Counted from the stretch's first letter, positions 8,670 to 17,905 are shown. The stretch: DNA of 64,000 bases from an uncultured Eubacteriales bacterium (GCA_902492015.1 CABUJR010000001.1:62001-126000); one strand, 5' to 3'. Numbers and translations: made by a program. The notes: generated from the sequence alone by a model not told the origin.

Positions 8670-10571
8670 TTATCTAATTTCTGAATCATCTCCTGGTAAT
8701 TTTCCTGTCATTAATGCTGACATCAGTTCATTTAATAATTTGCTTCCCTCTGGTTTTTTCATAAGTTCAGTTAATAATTCTAGTCCCAAATTAGCAACTT
8801 CATTTCTCACGCCATCTGAATTTCCCCAATATAAACCTTTATTTATTATTTCATTTCCTCTACAAAGATCATCTAAAATTCTTTCTAAAAGATCAGGATT
8901 TTCTAAAAGATCTTTATCTATTCCTATATCTTCCAAACTTATATTTAATCCTACATCTTTTCTTAGAAACTCATATATTCCATTTAAATCCCTACAGTCG
9001 AATTCTTTTACTATTTCTTCTGGTTTTATATAATCAGGAATTAAATATTCTCTTTCATCTTTTCCTTCATTTTCTCCAGCCTTCTTTTCTGTCATTTTAA
9101 GAAAATCTTGCATTGGGGTAAATGTTTTATAAGCATCTTCTGGCTTAATTTTTATTATATATATACTTCCTGCTATATTATCTTTTTTACTAAATTTTGA
9201 AAATCCTAATGCTGTCATCAAGCTTGTTGTTGTTGATATGAATCTTTCTTTTCCTTTTAAGCTCTGCTTATTTGCAAGGTCTTCAGCAGAAACACTAGGA
9301 TGTGCTTTTAAATACTGACTAACATTCTGTTTTTCTGTTCCGTATTGATAACTATAAAAACCACTTTTTTGACCTTTTCTTGATCCTCTAAATACATATA
9401 AATATCCATCTTTTATAAATTTCTGCTCTGGTTTTTGTATTTTTCTAAAATTTATTTTACTACTTCTTTTTGGATATCCATTTTCTGATAATATCTTCTC
9501 TACAGTATTATATAATTTTTCTCCTTCTTCACCTTCAGCAAAAATTTTTGTTCTTTTAAAAAGATGTTCTAATGTTTTGTCATCACTTTTAGTTTTAAAT
9601 AATGTCTCATTTTTTTCTAATAAACCAACTGCAAATTTTATTAATCCTTTTGCTTCTTCGTTTTTTAATCTATTTGGATCTAAAGAATCTGTCATTAACT
9701 GAGAAATTTCTGGAAATCTTACTCTATCTAGTCTATCTGCATCTTTCATAATATTTAGAAATTTTCTATATCTTATTTTTTCTCCTTCTGGTTTATCTAA
9801 TAGGCTTATTGCTACTTCATTTTCACCAGTTGATTTACAATGTTCTGTTATTATAAATTTTATTAATTCTTGTTCTTCTTGATCATATCCTTTTAACTCA
9901 TCTGTAATGTTTTCAGCTGCCCTTTTACCATGACTTCTATCTTCATAGTCATTTATTCTCCCACTATCATGATATTTAATTGCTGTTAAAATTATATTTC
10001 TATCTCTTTCTGATATATCTCCTTTTAAGCTCATTAATAAATCAGCATTAATAAGTACTCTTTTTGTATGCTCTAAATCATGAGATACAAATTTAAACAA
10101 ATCTTTTCTGGTTTCTAAATCTGCAAGATAGTATAAAAGGCTCTCTAATTTTCCCTGCTTTTTTAATATTTCAAAACCTTCTTGTAATGTAATTTGTTTT
10201 CTTTTATCTGTAATTAAAAATCTTCCTATTCTAGTATTAGGAGCACATATCATTTTTTCCAATCTTCCAATATCTTCTTGTTCACTTTCTTTTTTCCTTA
10301 CTTCTTTATTTGGAGTTATTGTTACTTTTTCTACTTCATTTTCTTTAGGTTTGTTATTTTTAGTTCTGTACCAATCTTCAACAACTTCTGATAAACCATC
10401 TTGTATAAAATCTAAAGCGTCTATCTCTACATTTCTATCTTTTAATTTTCCATTTTTTAAATCTTCAAATAATTTATCCACATCTTTTGAACTTTTTGTT
10501 AATTTTCCTTTAACATACTTTTCTAATATTATGATTTCTTCTGTACTTAATGAATTTAAATTAAATACCAT
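8670..10571 (-). CDS. HD-domain hydrolase with possible C-terminal ADP-ribosyltransferase fold
   Basis: 633 residues, soluble, no signal peptide. Residues about 150-310 form an HD phosphohydrolase domain: H near 163 (SHDLEHTKRV), HDSGR near 202, EHCKS, and DADRLDRVRF. The C-terminal half has, in order, YVFRGSRKG (near 393), RFISTTTSLM (near 446) and EREYLIPDYIKPEE (near 508). This order fits the R - STS - ExE signature of arginine-type ADP-ribosyltransferases, which I infer rather than recognise as a named family. Start MVFNLNSL follows AAAGGAG. It stands alone with its own terminator. The combination could act on nucleotides or on proteins. Confidence 0.7.
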   Translation of the reverse strand: MVFNLNSLSTEEIIILEKYVKGKLTKSSKDVDKLFEDLKNGKLKDRNVEIDALDFIQDGLSEVVEDWYRTKNNKPKENEVEKVTITPNKEVRKKESEQEDIGRLEKMICAPNTRIGRFLITDKRKQITLQEGFEILKKQGKLESLLYYLADLETRKDLFKFVSHDLEHTKRVLINADLLMSLKGDISERDRNIILTAIKYHDSGRINDYEDRSHGKRAAENITDELKGYDQEEQELIKFIITEHCKSTGENEVAISLLDKPEGEKIRYRKFLNIMKDADRLDRVRFPEISQLMTDSLDPNRLKNEEAKGLIKFAVGLLEKNETLFKTKSDDKTLEHLFKRTKIFAEGEEGEKLYNTVEKILSENGYPKRSSKINFRKIQKPEQKFIKDGYLYVFRGSRKGQKSGFYSYQYGTEKQNVSQYLKAHPSVSAEDLANKQSLKGKERFISTTTSLMTALGFSKFSKKDNIAGSIYIIKIKPEDAYKTFTPMQDFLKMTEKKAGENEGKDEREYLIPDYIKPEEIVKEFDCRDLNGIYEFLRKDVGLNISLEDIGIDKDLLENPDLLERILDDLCRGNEIINKGLYWGNSDGVRNEVANLGLELLTELMKKPEGSKLLNELMSALMTGKLPGDDSEIR

Positions 10572-10689
10572 AATATCTCCTTTCTTACAGTTAACATAAA
10601 TATTTTATCATGAAACACTATATATTTCAAGTTAAATTTGATTTTTTGTCTTTATAATGTTATACTAAATATTATAGTAATTCTAATAT

Positions 10690-10739
10690 CCTCTATCTTT
10701 ACCGGGGATCAGTCAAAAAAAATAGAGAGGAGACGGTAA
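10690..10739 (+). promoter_or_regulatory. Possible pseudoknot over the lipoprotein ribosome binding site
   Basis: CTCTAT (691-696) can pair with ATAGAG (722-727) and TTACCG (699-704) with CGGTAA (734-739). The two helices cross, as in an H-type pseudoknot, and enclose the GAGAGGAG ribosome binding site of the gene at 10741. I cannot match it to a known riboswitch. Confidence 0.35.
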
Positions 10740-10740
10740 T

Positions 10741-11106
10741 ATGAAAAAAATTATTTTTATTGTTTTGATGACATTTGTGGTTTCTTTGACTGCATGCCAT
10801 CATGACACTCGGAGCACAAAAAGCTTAGCAGAAGACTGTGAAAATTACTATGTGACAATTCTTCTAAAATCTGGTGAACTTTTGGAGGAGGAATATTCGA
10901 TCAGCATTGATAAGTCTGATAATTCTGTTACAGTATATAGTCATGACTTGAGTGGCAAAGTAGTAAATACTTACACAATAAAAGACGACTTAGCAGAAGA
11001 TATTCTTGCTTGTGCAGACAAGCATAATGATTCCTTGCACCAGTATTCTTATTCCATAAGTGAAGAAAATGGAATTATCACAGGCACACATATCACAAAT
11101 CCGTGA
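10741..11106 (+). CDS. Small lipoprotein, GC-richer than its surroundings
   Basis: 121 residues with a lipoprotein signal peptide: MKKIIF, a hydrophobic stretch, then lipobox SLTAC with Cys19. The mature part is short, acidic and beta-like (YYVTILLKSGELLEE, SVTVYSHDLSGKVVNTY), with no recognised family. Base composition and codons (CTT, TGC, CGG at 10810, AGC) differ from the very AT-rich neighbours, which points to recent transfer. CGG at 10810 is apparently read as Arg without a shift, because the +1 frame ends in TAG within six codons. Strong GAGAGGAG upstream, hairpin terminator downstream; it is a one-gene unit oriented against both neighbours. Confidence 0.8.
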   Translation: MKKIIFIVLMTFVVSLTACHHDTRSTKSLAEDCENYYVTILLKSGELLEEEYSISIDKSDNSVTVYSHDLSGKVVNTYTIKDDLAEDILACADKHNDSLHQYSYSISEENGIITGTHITNP

Positions 11107-11119
11107 AATTATTTTTTTC

Positions 11120-11159
11120 CTCCCACTATGCACTCGGCGTAGTGGGAGTTTACTTTTTT
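11120..11159 (+). terminator. Terminator of the lipoprotein gene
   Basis: CTCCCACTA (11120-11128) pairs with TAGTGGGAG (11140-11148), followed by TTTACTTTTTT. Confidence 0.85.
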
Positions 11160-11302
11160 AAAACTTTAGAATTTATATACAATATTGAGTAAAAACTTTA
11201 TATATAATAAGAAGCTCAAAAGAACTATCTTATTACATAAAAAATATCCCATAAAATTTATATGAGATACTTTCTATATATTTATATTTACTTTATTTAT
11301 AT

Positions 11303-12439
11303 TTATTTTATTTCTATTAATTCATAATCAGAATTTCCAAGTCCTATTTTTTCTGAATGAGTAATTTGTGATTCCCAATTTGTTTCAGGATGATTTATAT
11401 GGAATCTATCTCCTTTAAGTCTATCAATATATGTTTTATCAAATTTTTTCATATTTTCACCTAAAGCACTATTATCAAAAACTGTTTGTTTATTTACTAA
11501 ATCTGCACAAGCTTTATCTAATGCCACCATGTCAAAAGATGCAAGCATTCCTATATTAGGAACTATAGGTGCATCATTTTCAGCATGACAATCACAATTT
11601 GGAGAAACATCACATATTAAGCTAATATGAAATTGTGGTTTATCTTTTACTACTGCATAAGCATATTCAGCCATTTTCATATTTAAAATATCTGCAGCTT
11701 CATCATTAGGCGCAGTTATTGCATCAAAATTACAGATTCCTATACATCTACCGCAACCAACACATTTTGTATGATCTATCTCTGCTTTTCCCTCTTCATT
11801 ATAAGAAATTGCACCATGAGCACAAATCTTTATACATTGTTTACATTTTTTACATTCTTCTTTAAAAACAATTGGTTTACCACTATTATGCATTTCCATT
11901 TTTCCAGCTCTTGAACCACATCCCATACCAATATTTTTTATTGCTCCACCAAAACCTGTTCCTTCATGTCCTTTGAAATGATTTAATGAAATTACAATAT
12001 CAGCGTCCATTATTGCTCTACCTATTTTAGCTGTTTTTACATACTCTTGGTTTATTTCTACATAAGCTTCATCTGTACCTTTTAATCCATCTGCTATGAT
12101 TACATGGCATCCTGTTGAAAAAGGTGTGAAACCATTTGTATATGCTGCATCTATATGGTCTAAAGCATTTTTTCTTCCTCCCACATAAAGAGTATTACAA
12201 TCTGTTAAAAATGGTTTTCCCCCAAGTTCTTTTACAACATCTGCAACTACTTTTGAATAATTTGGTCTTAAATATGCTAAATTTCCTGGTTCTCCAAAAT
12301 GTATTTTTATAGCAACATATTTATTTTTAAAATCAATATTTTCGATTCCCGCTCTTTTAATTAATCTCTCTAATTTTTGTAACAAATTATATCCTGGTCT
12401 TGCTCTAAAGTCTGTAAAATATACTTTTGATTTTTCCAT
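11303..12439 (-). CDS. DUF362 protein with two 4Fe-4S ferredoxin clusters
   Basis: About 378 residues. The N-terminal 200 form a DUF362 domain (KIHFGEPGNLAYLRPNY, HFKGHEGTGFGGAIKN, GMGCGSRAGK). Two ferredoxin motifs follow, CKKCKQCIKICAHGAI and CVGCGRCIGICNFDAI, near residues 190-240. A further short Cys cluster, CDVSPNCDCH, is near 270. These proteins are probably electron carriers or redox enzymes; no substrate is established. ATG 12439 is preferred because AAGGAG sits 8 bases upstream, while a GTG three codons earlier lies on that site. Monocistronic. Confidence 0.85.
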   Translation of the reverse strand: MEKSKVYFTDFRARPGYNLLQKLERLIKRAGIENIDFKNKYVAIKIHFGEPGNLAYLRPNYSKVVADVVKELGGKPFLTDCNTLYVGGRKNALDHIDAAYTNGFTPFSTGCHVIIADGLKGTDEAYVEINQEYVKTAKIGRAIMDADIVISLNHFKGHEGTGFGGAIKNIGMGCGSRAGKMEMHNSGKPIVFKEECKKCKQCIKICAHGAISYNEEGKAEIDHTKCVGCGRCIGICNFDAITAPNDEAADILNMKMAEYAYAVVKDKPQFHISLICDVSPNCDCHAENDAPIVPNIGMLASFDMVALDKACADLVNKQTVFDNSALGENMKKFDKTYIDRLKGDRFHINHPETNWESQITHSEKIGLGNSDYELIEIK

Positions 12440-12548
12440 AACATTCACTCCTTTTTATTTTAAATGATTATATCATAATTAGTTTTTACTATCAAACATT
12501 TATTTTTAACTAATTTATCGTTTATTATATATAATTGTTTTATCTTCT

Positions 12549-12721
12549 AATTTACTTAATTATATTTAATCTATTGAATACCGCGTAAGCGACCAAACGA
12601 ACTTTAGTGAGTGCGAAATGGAGCAACTTACATATAATTATGCCAAATTTTTTAAAATTTGTGCATAATTAAAGTTGCGACAGCAAGGTATGAAAATAGA
12701 TTAAATATAATTAAGTAAATT
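12549..12721. repeat. 173-bp foldback with perfect 27-bp terminal inverted repeats
   Basis: 12549-12575 is the exact reverse complement of 12695-12721 (begins AATTTACTTAATTATATTTA). Inside, ATACC/GGTAT, CAACTT/AAGTTG, AATTATGC/GCATAATT and CAAATTTT/AAAATTTG add nested stems, so nearly the whole unit can fold on itself. The middle is GC-richer (ACCGCGTAAGCGACC, GTGAGTGCGAAATGGAGC) than its surroundings. No coding frame. It looks like a MITE or a structured RNA and occupies most of the 360-bp gap between the DUF362 gene and gatB. It occurs once in this window. Confidence 0.7.
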
Positions 12722-12747
12722 TCTCAAATTAAAATTTTAAATAAAAA

Positions 12748-12777
12748 AGAGACTACAATTATTTTTTCGCAGTCTCT
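12748..12777 (-). terminator. Terminator of the gatCAB operon
   Basis: AGAGACTAC and GCAGTCTCT pair with one wobble and are followed on the minus strand by a T-run, 34 bases past gatB. Confidence 0.75.
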
Positions 12778-12810
12778 AAAATTTTCTCTATCTAAATTAA
12801 ATTTTGAAAA

Positions 12811-14250
12811 TTATTTTTTTAATTCTTCTAAGAATAATTTGTTTAATAATTGTGGATTTGCTTTTCCTTTAGTTTCTTTCATTGCTTGACCAACTAAGAA
12901 TCCCAAAGCTTTATCTTTACCAGCTTTATAATCTGCAATAGATTGAGGGTTTGCTGATAACACTTTTTCTACAACTTCTTTTATAGCTCCTTCATCAGAA
13001 ATTTGTACCCAACCTTTTTCTTCAATTATTTTACTTGGCATTTTTGCTTCATTAAATAGTTCTTCTAAAACTTTTTTAGCTATGGCAGAACTTATTGTTC
13101 CTTTATCTATTAATGTTACAAGTTCACCTAATTCTTTACCTGTAAATTTTAAAGAATCTGGTTCTTCTTCTCTTTCATTTAAAATTCTAGCTATATCAGA
13201 CATTATTAAATTTCCTACTATTTTTGGATTTTTACAAATTTCTATTGCTTCTTCAAAAAGATTAGAATAATATTTTGAACTTGTTACAAAATTTGCTGCT
13301 TTTTCTGTTAAATCATATTCTTCTATATATCTCTTTTTTCTGCTCTCTGGTAATTCTGGTAAAGATTTTTTTATATTTTCTATATATTCATCTGATAAAT
13401 TTATAGCTACCAAATCTGGTTCTGGAAAATATCTATAATCATCTGCATCCTCTTTATCTCTCATTGAAAAAGTTCTTCCTGAAATCTCGTCCCATCTTAA
13501 AGATTCTTGCATTATTTTATTTCCGTTTTCTAATTCTTCTATCTGTCTTTCTGCTTCATATTCAATAGCTCTTACAATATTTCTAAAAGAGTTCATGTTT
13601 TTCATTTCTGTTCTAGTTCCAAATTCTTCTGAACCTTTTTTTCTAACAGACACATTAACATCTGCTCTTAATGAACCTTGTTCCATTTTACAATCAGATA
13701 CTTCTATATATTCAAAAATTGATTTTAATTTTCTCATATAGCTTTCAGCTTCTTTTGCACTTCTTAAATCTGGTTTAGAAACAACTTCTATTAATGGAAC
13801 TCCTGCTCTATTTAAATCTACAAATGTTCCTCTTCCATATTCATCATGATTTAATTTTCCAGCATCTTCTTCTATATGAATTCTTTCTATTCTAATTTTC
13901 TTTTCTCCATCTTCTGTTTCTATTGTTACATATCCATCATAACAAAGAGGTTTATCAAATTGAGATATTTGATATGATTTTGGATTATCTGGATAAAAAT
14001 AATTTTTTCTATCATTTTTGCTATTTTTTTCTATACTACAATTTGTAGCAAGTCCTGCTTTTACTGCATATTCTACTACTTTCTCATTTAATACTGGTAA
14101 AGTTCCAGGCATTGCCATACAAATTGGGCAACAATGAGTATTGGGTTCTCCACCAAATTCTGTTGAACATGAACAAAATATTTTTGTTTTTGTTGAAAGT
14201 TCACAGTGAACTTCTAGCCCTATTACTACTTCATAATCTTCTCTTGCCAT
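12811..14250 (-). CDS. gatB: Asp/Glu-tRNA amidotransferase subunit B
   Basis: 479 residues, full length. Starts MAREDYEVVIGLEVHCEL, the usual GatB N-terminus, with the zinc-site Cys cluster (CSCSTEFGG and HCCPIC) and the kinase-like core (DNPKSYQISQFDKPLC, GTRTEMKNMNSFR). The C-terminal YqeY-like tail domain ends QLLNKLFLEELKK. It transfers ammonia released by GatA onto Glu-tRNA(Gln) or Asp-tRNA(Asn). Its start codon overlaps the gatA stop at base 14250, a tight coupling. Last gene of the operon. Confidence 0.98.
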   Translation of the reverse strand: MAREDYEVVIGLEVHCELSTKTKIFCSCSTEFGGEPNTHCCPICMAMPGTLPVLNEKVVEYAVKAGLATNCSIEKNSKNDRKNYFYPDNPKSYQISQFDKPLCYDGYVTIETEDGEKKIRIERIHIEEDAGKLNHDEYGRGTFVDLNRAGVPLIEVVSKPDLRSAKEAESYMRKLKSIFEYIEVSDCKMEQGSLRADVNVSVRKKGSEEFGTRTEMKNMNSFRNIVRAIEYEAERQIEELENGNKIMQESLRWDEISGRTFSMRDKEDADDYRYFPEPDLVAINLSDEYIENIKKSLPELPESRKKRYIEEYDLTEKAANFVTSSKYYSNLFEEAIEICKNPKIVGNLIMSDIARILNEREEEPDSLKFTGKELGELVTLIDKGTISSAIAKKVLEELFNEAKMPSKIIEEKGWVQISDEGAIKEVVEKVLSANPQSIADYKAGKDKALGFLVGQAMKETKGKANPQLLNKLFLEELKK

Positions 14251-15725
14251 TAGTTATTACCTCCTTTAAAGCTTGGTTTATTTTCTCTAAAGTTTGTATT
14301 TTGTTCATAAGTATATGCTGCTCTAAAAATTGCTTCTTCATTAAATGGTTTTGCTATTAATTGAAAACCTATTGGCATTCCATTACTATCTAGTGCACAT
14401 GGGATGCTCATTCCTGGAAGTCCTCCTATATTTACAGGAACAGTACAAATATCTGCTAAATACATTTCTAATGGGTTTTCTGTTTTTTCTCCAATTTTAA
14501 ATGCTGTTGTTGGTGAAGTTGGTGTTAATAATAAATCATATTTTTCAAATAATTTACTATAAGCATCCTTTATAACAGTTCTTACTTTTTGAGCTTTTTT
14601 ATAATAAGCATCATAATATCCTGAAGAAAGCACATAAGTTCCCACCATTATTCTTCTTTTTACTTCTGGTCCAAAACCTTCTGTTCTTGAATTTCTATAA
14701 ATATCTTTTAGATTATCATATTTTTCACTTCTATAACCATAACGTATTCCATCAAATCTTCCTAAATTTGAACTTGCTTCTGCATCTGCAATTATATAAT
14801 ATACAGAAGTTGCATATTGTCCAACATCAAAAGAACAATCTTCTACTATTGCACCCATCTCTTCATATTTTTTAGCAACATCTAATACTGCTTTTTTTAC
14901 TTCTTCATTAATTCCTTCTCCTAAATATTCTTTAGGTATTCCTATTTTCATTCCTTTTACATCATTAACTAAACTTAAAGTATAATCTTTTTTCTCTAAA
15001 TCCATAGATGTAGAATCTTTTTCATCATGTCCTGCAATTAAATTTAAAAGCATTGCTGAATCTGTAACATCTTTTGTTATAGGACCTATTTGATCAAGTG
15101 ATGAAGCAAAAGCAACTAAACCATATCTTGATACTAAACCATAAGTTGGCTTTAATCCTACTACACCACAAAGTGATGATGGTTGACGAATACTTCCTCC
15201 TGTATCACTTCCAAGTGTCCAGGGTGCAATATCTGCTGCTACTGCTGCAGCACTTCCTCCTGAACTTCCACCAGGAACTTTATCTAAATCCCAAGGATTA
15301 TGTGTTATGAAAAACGCTGAATGTTCTGTTGAACTTCCCATAGCAAATTCATCCATATTTAATTTTCCAAGATATACTAAATCTTCATCATTTAATTTTT
15401 CTATAACAGTTGCATTATAAGGTGCAACAAAATTTTCTAACATTTTTGAACTACAAGTTGTTTTTGTTCCTTCAATACACATATTATCTTTTATTCCTAT
15501 TGGAATTCCTGCAAATTTGCTTAACTTTTCTCCATTTTTTCTTTTTTCATCTATTTTTCTTGCTTTTTCTAAAGCTGCTTCTTCTAAAGTTGAAACATAA
15601 GCTTTTACTTTTGGATCAATTTCTTTTATTCTATCAAAATAACTTTTAGTAATTTCTTCTGAACTTATTTCACCTTTTTCTAATTTTTCTATTAGCTCAT
15701 GAACTGTATATTCATAAAGTTCCAT
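14250..15725 (-). CDS. gatA: Asp/Glu-tRNA amidotransferase subunit A
   Basis: 491 residues of the amidase-signature family. GIPIGIKDNM carries the catalytic Lys, and PGGSSGGSAAAVAA with GSDTGGSIRQP carry the cis-Ser and nucleophile Ser. GatA hydrolyses glutamine to supply ammonia to GatB. AGGAGG precedes ATG. The gene sits between a deoxyribonucleotidase-like gene and gatB, in order gatC - nucleotidase - gatA - gatB. Confidence 0.98.
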   Translation of the reverse strand: MELYEYTVHELIEKLEKGEISSEEITKSYFDRIKEIDPKVKAYVSTLEEAALEKARKIDEKRKNGEKLSKFAGIPIGIKDNMCIEGTKTTCSSKMLENFVAPYNATVIEKLNDEDLVYLGKLNMDEFAMGSSTEHSAFFITHNPWDLDKVPGGSSGGSAAAVAADIAPWTLGSDTGGSIRQPSSLCGVVGLKPTYGLVSRYGLVAFASSLDQIGPITKDVTDSAMLLNLIAGHDEKDSTSMDLEKKDYTLSLVNDVKGMKIGIPKEYLGEGINEEVKKAVLDVAKKYEEMGAIVEDCSFDVGQYATSVYYIIADAEASSNLGRFDGIRYGYRSEKYDNLKDIYRNSRTEGFGPEVKRRIMVGTYVLSSGYYDAYYKKAQKVRTVIKDAYSKLFEKYDLLLTPTSPTTAFKIGEKTENPLEMYLADICTVPVNIGGLPGMSIPCALDSNGMPIGFQLIAKPFNEEAIFRAAYTYEQNTNFRENKPSFKGGNN

Positions 15726-15765
15726 TAACTTTCCTCCTTTTTATTTTTTAGGCATTATAGATATT

Positions 15766-16353
15766 TTATCTATTTTTTAAACAATAATAAAAATGTGGCC
15801 ATGAGTAAACTCTTTTTATGCTTTCATTTTCCAGACCACGATTTACTCTAGTATCCATTATATAAGTTTTAATTCCTGCTTCTTGAACCATATTACAATT
15901 TTTATAACTATCATCTATAAAAACATCTACATCTTCAGACTTAGCTGCAATAAGCTTATTCTCTGCATTTATTATAAGTTTATCACAAGGAACGTCATTT
16001 TCTTTTATCCAATTTTCTGTAACTTCTCTAACATTAAAATTATTTGCTTCCCATCTTGCTGTTATTAAAACTATTTTATTACCTTCTTCATGAAGTTTAG
16101 TCAAATACTTTAAAGCTAAAGTTTTAGGTTTTGTTTCTTTTATAATTTTTTCGTAATATTCTTCTAAAAATTTATAGTCTTCTCCTTCTTCCCAATCATT
16201 CAAATCTCGCATATAAAAATGATTATCACAATTTGTTTTTTGATTTAATATTGGTTCTTTTTTCAAAGCATTTGCAGTATATTCTGCTGCATAGCTCATC
16301 ATTACTTCATAGGTATCTGCGATTGTATCATCTATATCTATTCCAATTATCAT
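15766..16353 (-). CDS. 5'-nucleotidase-like HAD hydrolase inside the gat operon
   Basis: 195 residues. HAD motif I is IGIDIDDTIADTYE (nucleophile and acid Asp), motif II is VLITARWE, and motif IV is VDVFIDDSYKN. The layout, without a large cap insertion, fits the 5'(3')-deoxyribonucleotidase/NT5C-like group, which dephosphorylates nucleoside monophosphates. Its insertion between gatC and gatA is unusual; nothing in the sequence links it to tRNA amidation. It has an RBS-like AAGAGA upstream and is surely co-transcribed with its neighbours. Confidence 0.8.
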   Translation of the reverse strand: MIIGIDIDDTIADTYEVMMSYAAEYTANALKKEPILNQKTNCDNHFYMRDLNDWEEGEDYKFLEEYYEKIIKETKPKTLALKYLTKLHEEGNKIVLITARWEANNFNVREVTENWIKENDVPCDKLIINAENKLIAAKSEDVDVFIDDSYKNCNMVQEAGIKTYIMDTRVNRGLENESIKRVYSWPHFYYCLKNR

Positions 16354-16391
16354 ATTATATCTCTTTTCTTTTTTTATATATTTCTTAAATA

Positions 16392-16679
16392 CTAATTTAG
16401 TACTTTTGGTATTCTGAACATTCCTTCATCTTGACTTGGAGCATTTGAAAGCAATGATTCTCTATTATTAAAACTTTTAACCTCATCTTTTCTAAATACA
16501 TTGCTCTTTTCATTTGATGCAATAGTTTCATTCATTCCATCAGTATTAACACTGTTTATCATATTAGCAAATTCTAAAATTTCTTGCATATCTTTTGTAT
16601 ATCTTTCTATTTCAGATTCAGAAAGATTTAAATCTGCAAGTTTAGCAATATGAATTACATCTTCTTTTTTTATTGCCAT
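16392..16679 (-). CDS. gatC: Asp/Glu-tRNA amidotransferase subunit C
   Basis: 95 residues from MAIKKEDVIHIAKLADL. The GatC pattern is clear: VIHIAKLADLNLSESEIE, an acidic helix, then a C-terminal RKDEVK and PQDEGMFRIPKVL. GatC stabilises the GatA-GatB complex. The ATG at 16679 is chosen because AAAGGAG lies 9 bases upstream; the ATG three codons earlier is adjacent to the ribosome site. First gene of the operon. Confidence 0.93.
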   Translation of the reverse strand: MAIKKEDVIHIAKLADLNLSESEIERYTKDMQEILEFANMINSVNTDGMNETIASNEKSNVFRKDEVKSFNNRESLLSNAPSQDEGMFRIPKVLN

Positions 16680-16708
16680 ATAATTCATCTCCTTTCACAT
16701 AATGCATT

Positions 16709-16737
16709 ATTATATAATGAATTTCAAAAAAAAACAA
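16709..16737 (-). promoter_or_regulatory. Promoter of the gatC operon
   Basis: On the minus strand TTGTTT (16737-16732), a 17-base spacer, then TATAAT (16714-16709), 30 bases before the gatC start. Confidence 0.6.
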
Positions 16738-16742
16738 GAAAA

Positions 16743-16764
16743 AAATCGCTATTTCTAGCGATTT
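16743..16764 (-). terminator. Terminator after the Yip1-like gene
   Basis: AAATCGCTA and TAGCGATTT around TTTC, followed on the minus strand by a T-run. Confidence 0.85.
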
Positions 16765-16782
16765 AACTAAAATTTCTTATTT

Positions 16783-17454
16783 TTAATAAATTCCAATTCT
16801 TCCTAAAATTACTAACACAAAAGCTGATATTAATTTTATAATTGCGTATTTTTTTATACTATCTTTGTGTTCTTCTATTCCAAGTAAATCTTTTATTCCA
16901 AAATAAGTAAGAATTAGTGCTATTGCAGATAAAAGTGTAGTTATTGGACTTGTTATAATACTTATTCCTGGAATTATTTTTTCTATAATGTATATCACTT
17001 CATTACAAATTGTTGGAATTCCAGCAACTACTACAGTAGAAATAATTGTTATTAAAGATTTTTTATTTTGTTTATTAAATATTAAAATTACAACTGATGG
17101 AACTAAAATAAATAGTATTGGATTTATTACAGATACTATTACATTCATTATATTAGAACCAATACTTGCAAGTCTTCCATATTTTATTAAAGAAACTATT
17201 TGTGAAACAAATGAAGCTGCAATAAATATAATCATTAAGAAAATAACTTTTTTAAATACATTTTCTTCTTCATTTGCAACTCTTCTAACAGCTTCAAAAG
17301 GATTAGAAAACATTTCCTTAACAAAACCCTTAGTTTCTTCAGCATCTTGCTTTAAATTAACATTTTTTATAGAACTTTTAACTTGATTAACAGTTTCTTT
17401 TGTTTCGTTTTTTAATTGTTCTGTATCAACAGAAAATTTATCATCATCAGCCAT
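16783..17454 (-). CDS. Yip1-like multi-spanning membrane protein
   Basis: 223 residues. A hydrophilic acidic N-terminus (MADDDKFSVDTEQLKNE) is followed from about residue 60 by FSNPFEAVRRV and then five hydrophobic segments. This matches Yip1/DUF1282-type membrane proteins of Clostridia, whose function is not known. RBS AAGGGGGA. The next gene upstream on the same strand is a TM2 protein, 30 bases away, so the two probably form an operon. Confidence 0.65.
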   Translation of the reverse strand: MADDDKFSVDTEQLKNETKETVNQVKSSIKNVNLKQDAEETKGFVKEMFSNPFEAVRRVANEEENVFKKVIFLMIIFIAASFVSQIVSLIKYGRLASIGSNIMNVIVSVINPILFILVPSVVILIFNKQNKKSLITIISTVVVAGIPTICNEVIYIIEKIIPGISIITSPITTLLSAIALILTYFGIKDLLGIEEHKDSIKKYAIIKLISAFVLVILGRIGIY

Positions 17455-17483
17455 AAAAAAATCCCCCTTATAATATTATGTTA

Positions 17484-17774
17484 TTAATATACTTTATCGT
17501 CACAAATACATTTTCCGTAACAATCAGAAAATTGTTTAAATGCTATAACTACAAAATCATTTACAACCAAAGCAGCCATTGTTATTAAACACATTAAACC
17601 TATTGGTAAATTTATTGCAAGTATTAAACCTGAACAAATAGTTCCATATAACATTAAAAATCCTGATCCTAATCTTCCTGCATATAAACGATGAACTCCA
17701 AAAAATCCTAAAAACCAGCATAACATTAATGTTGTAAATCTATTCTTTTTACTTACATTTAAGTTTTCTTCCAT
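17484..17774 (-). CDS. TM2-domain membrane protein
   Basis: 96 residues with two membrane helices. LCWFLGFFGVHRLYAGRLGSG is split by the typical TM2 turn FFGVHRLYAG, then GLILAINLPIGLMCLI. The C-terminus carries a short Cys motif, DCYGKCICDDKVY. TM2 proteins are small envelope proteins of unclear role. RBS AAAGGAG. The Cys tail is an unusual addition and might bind metal. Confidence 0.8.
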   Translation of the reverse strand: MEENLNVSKKNRFTTLMLCWFLGFFGVHRLYAGRLGSGFLMLYGTICSGLILAINLPIGLMCLITMAALVVNDFVVIAFKQFSDCYGKCICDDKVY

Positions 17775-17868
17775 TGTAATTTCTCCTTTTAACTATATAA
17801 TTTTATACTTTATTATTATATTAAATGATTTTTTTTGTCAATAATTTTTATTAATGTTATAAAAATGA

Positions 17869-17900
17869 AATAATGCACTTATATTACAAAGTGCATTATT
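17869..17900 (-). terminator. Terminator of adhE
   Basis: AATAATGCACTT and AAGTGCATTATT pair perfectly around ATATTACA, just past the adhE stop. Confidence 0.85.
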
Positions 17901-17905
17901 TAAAA

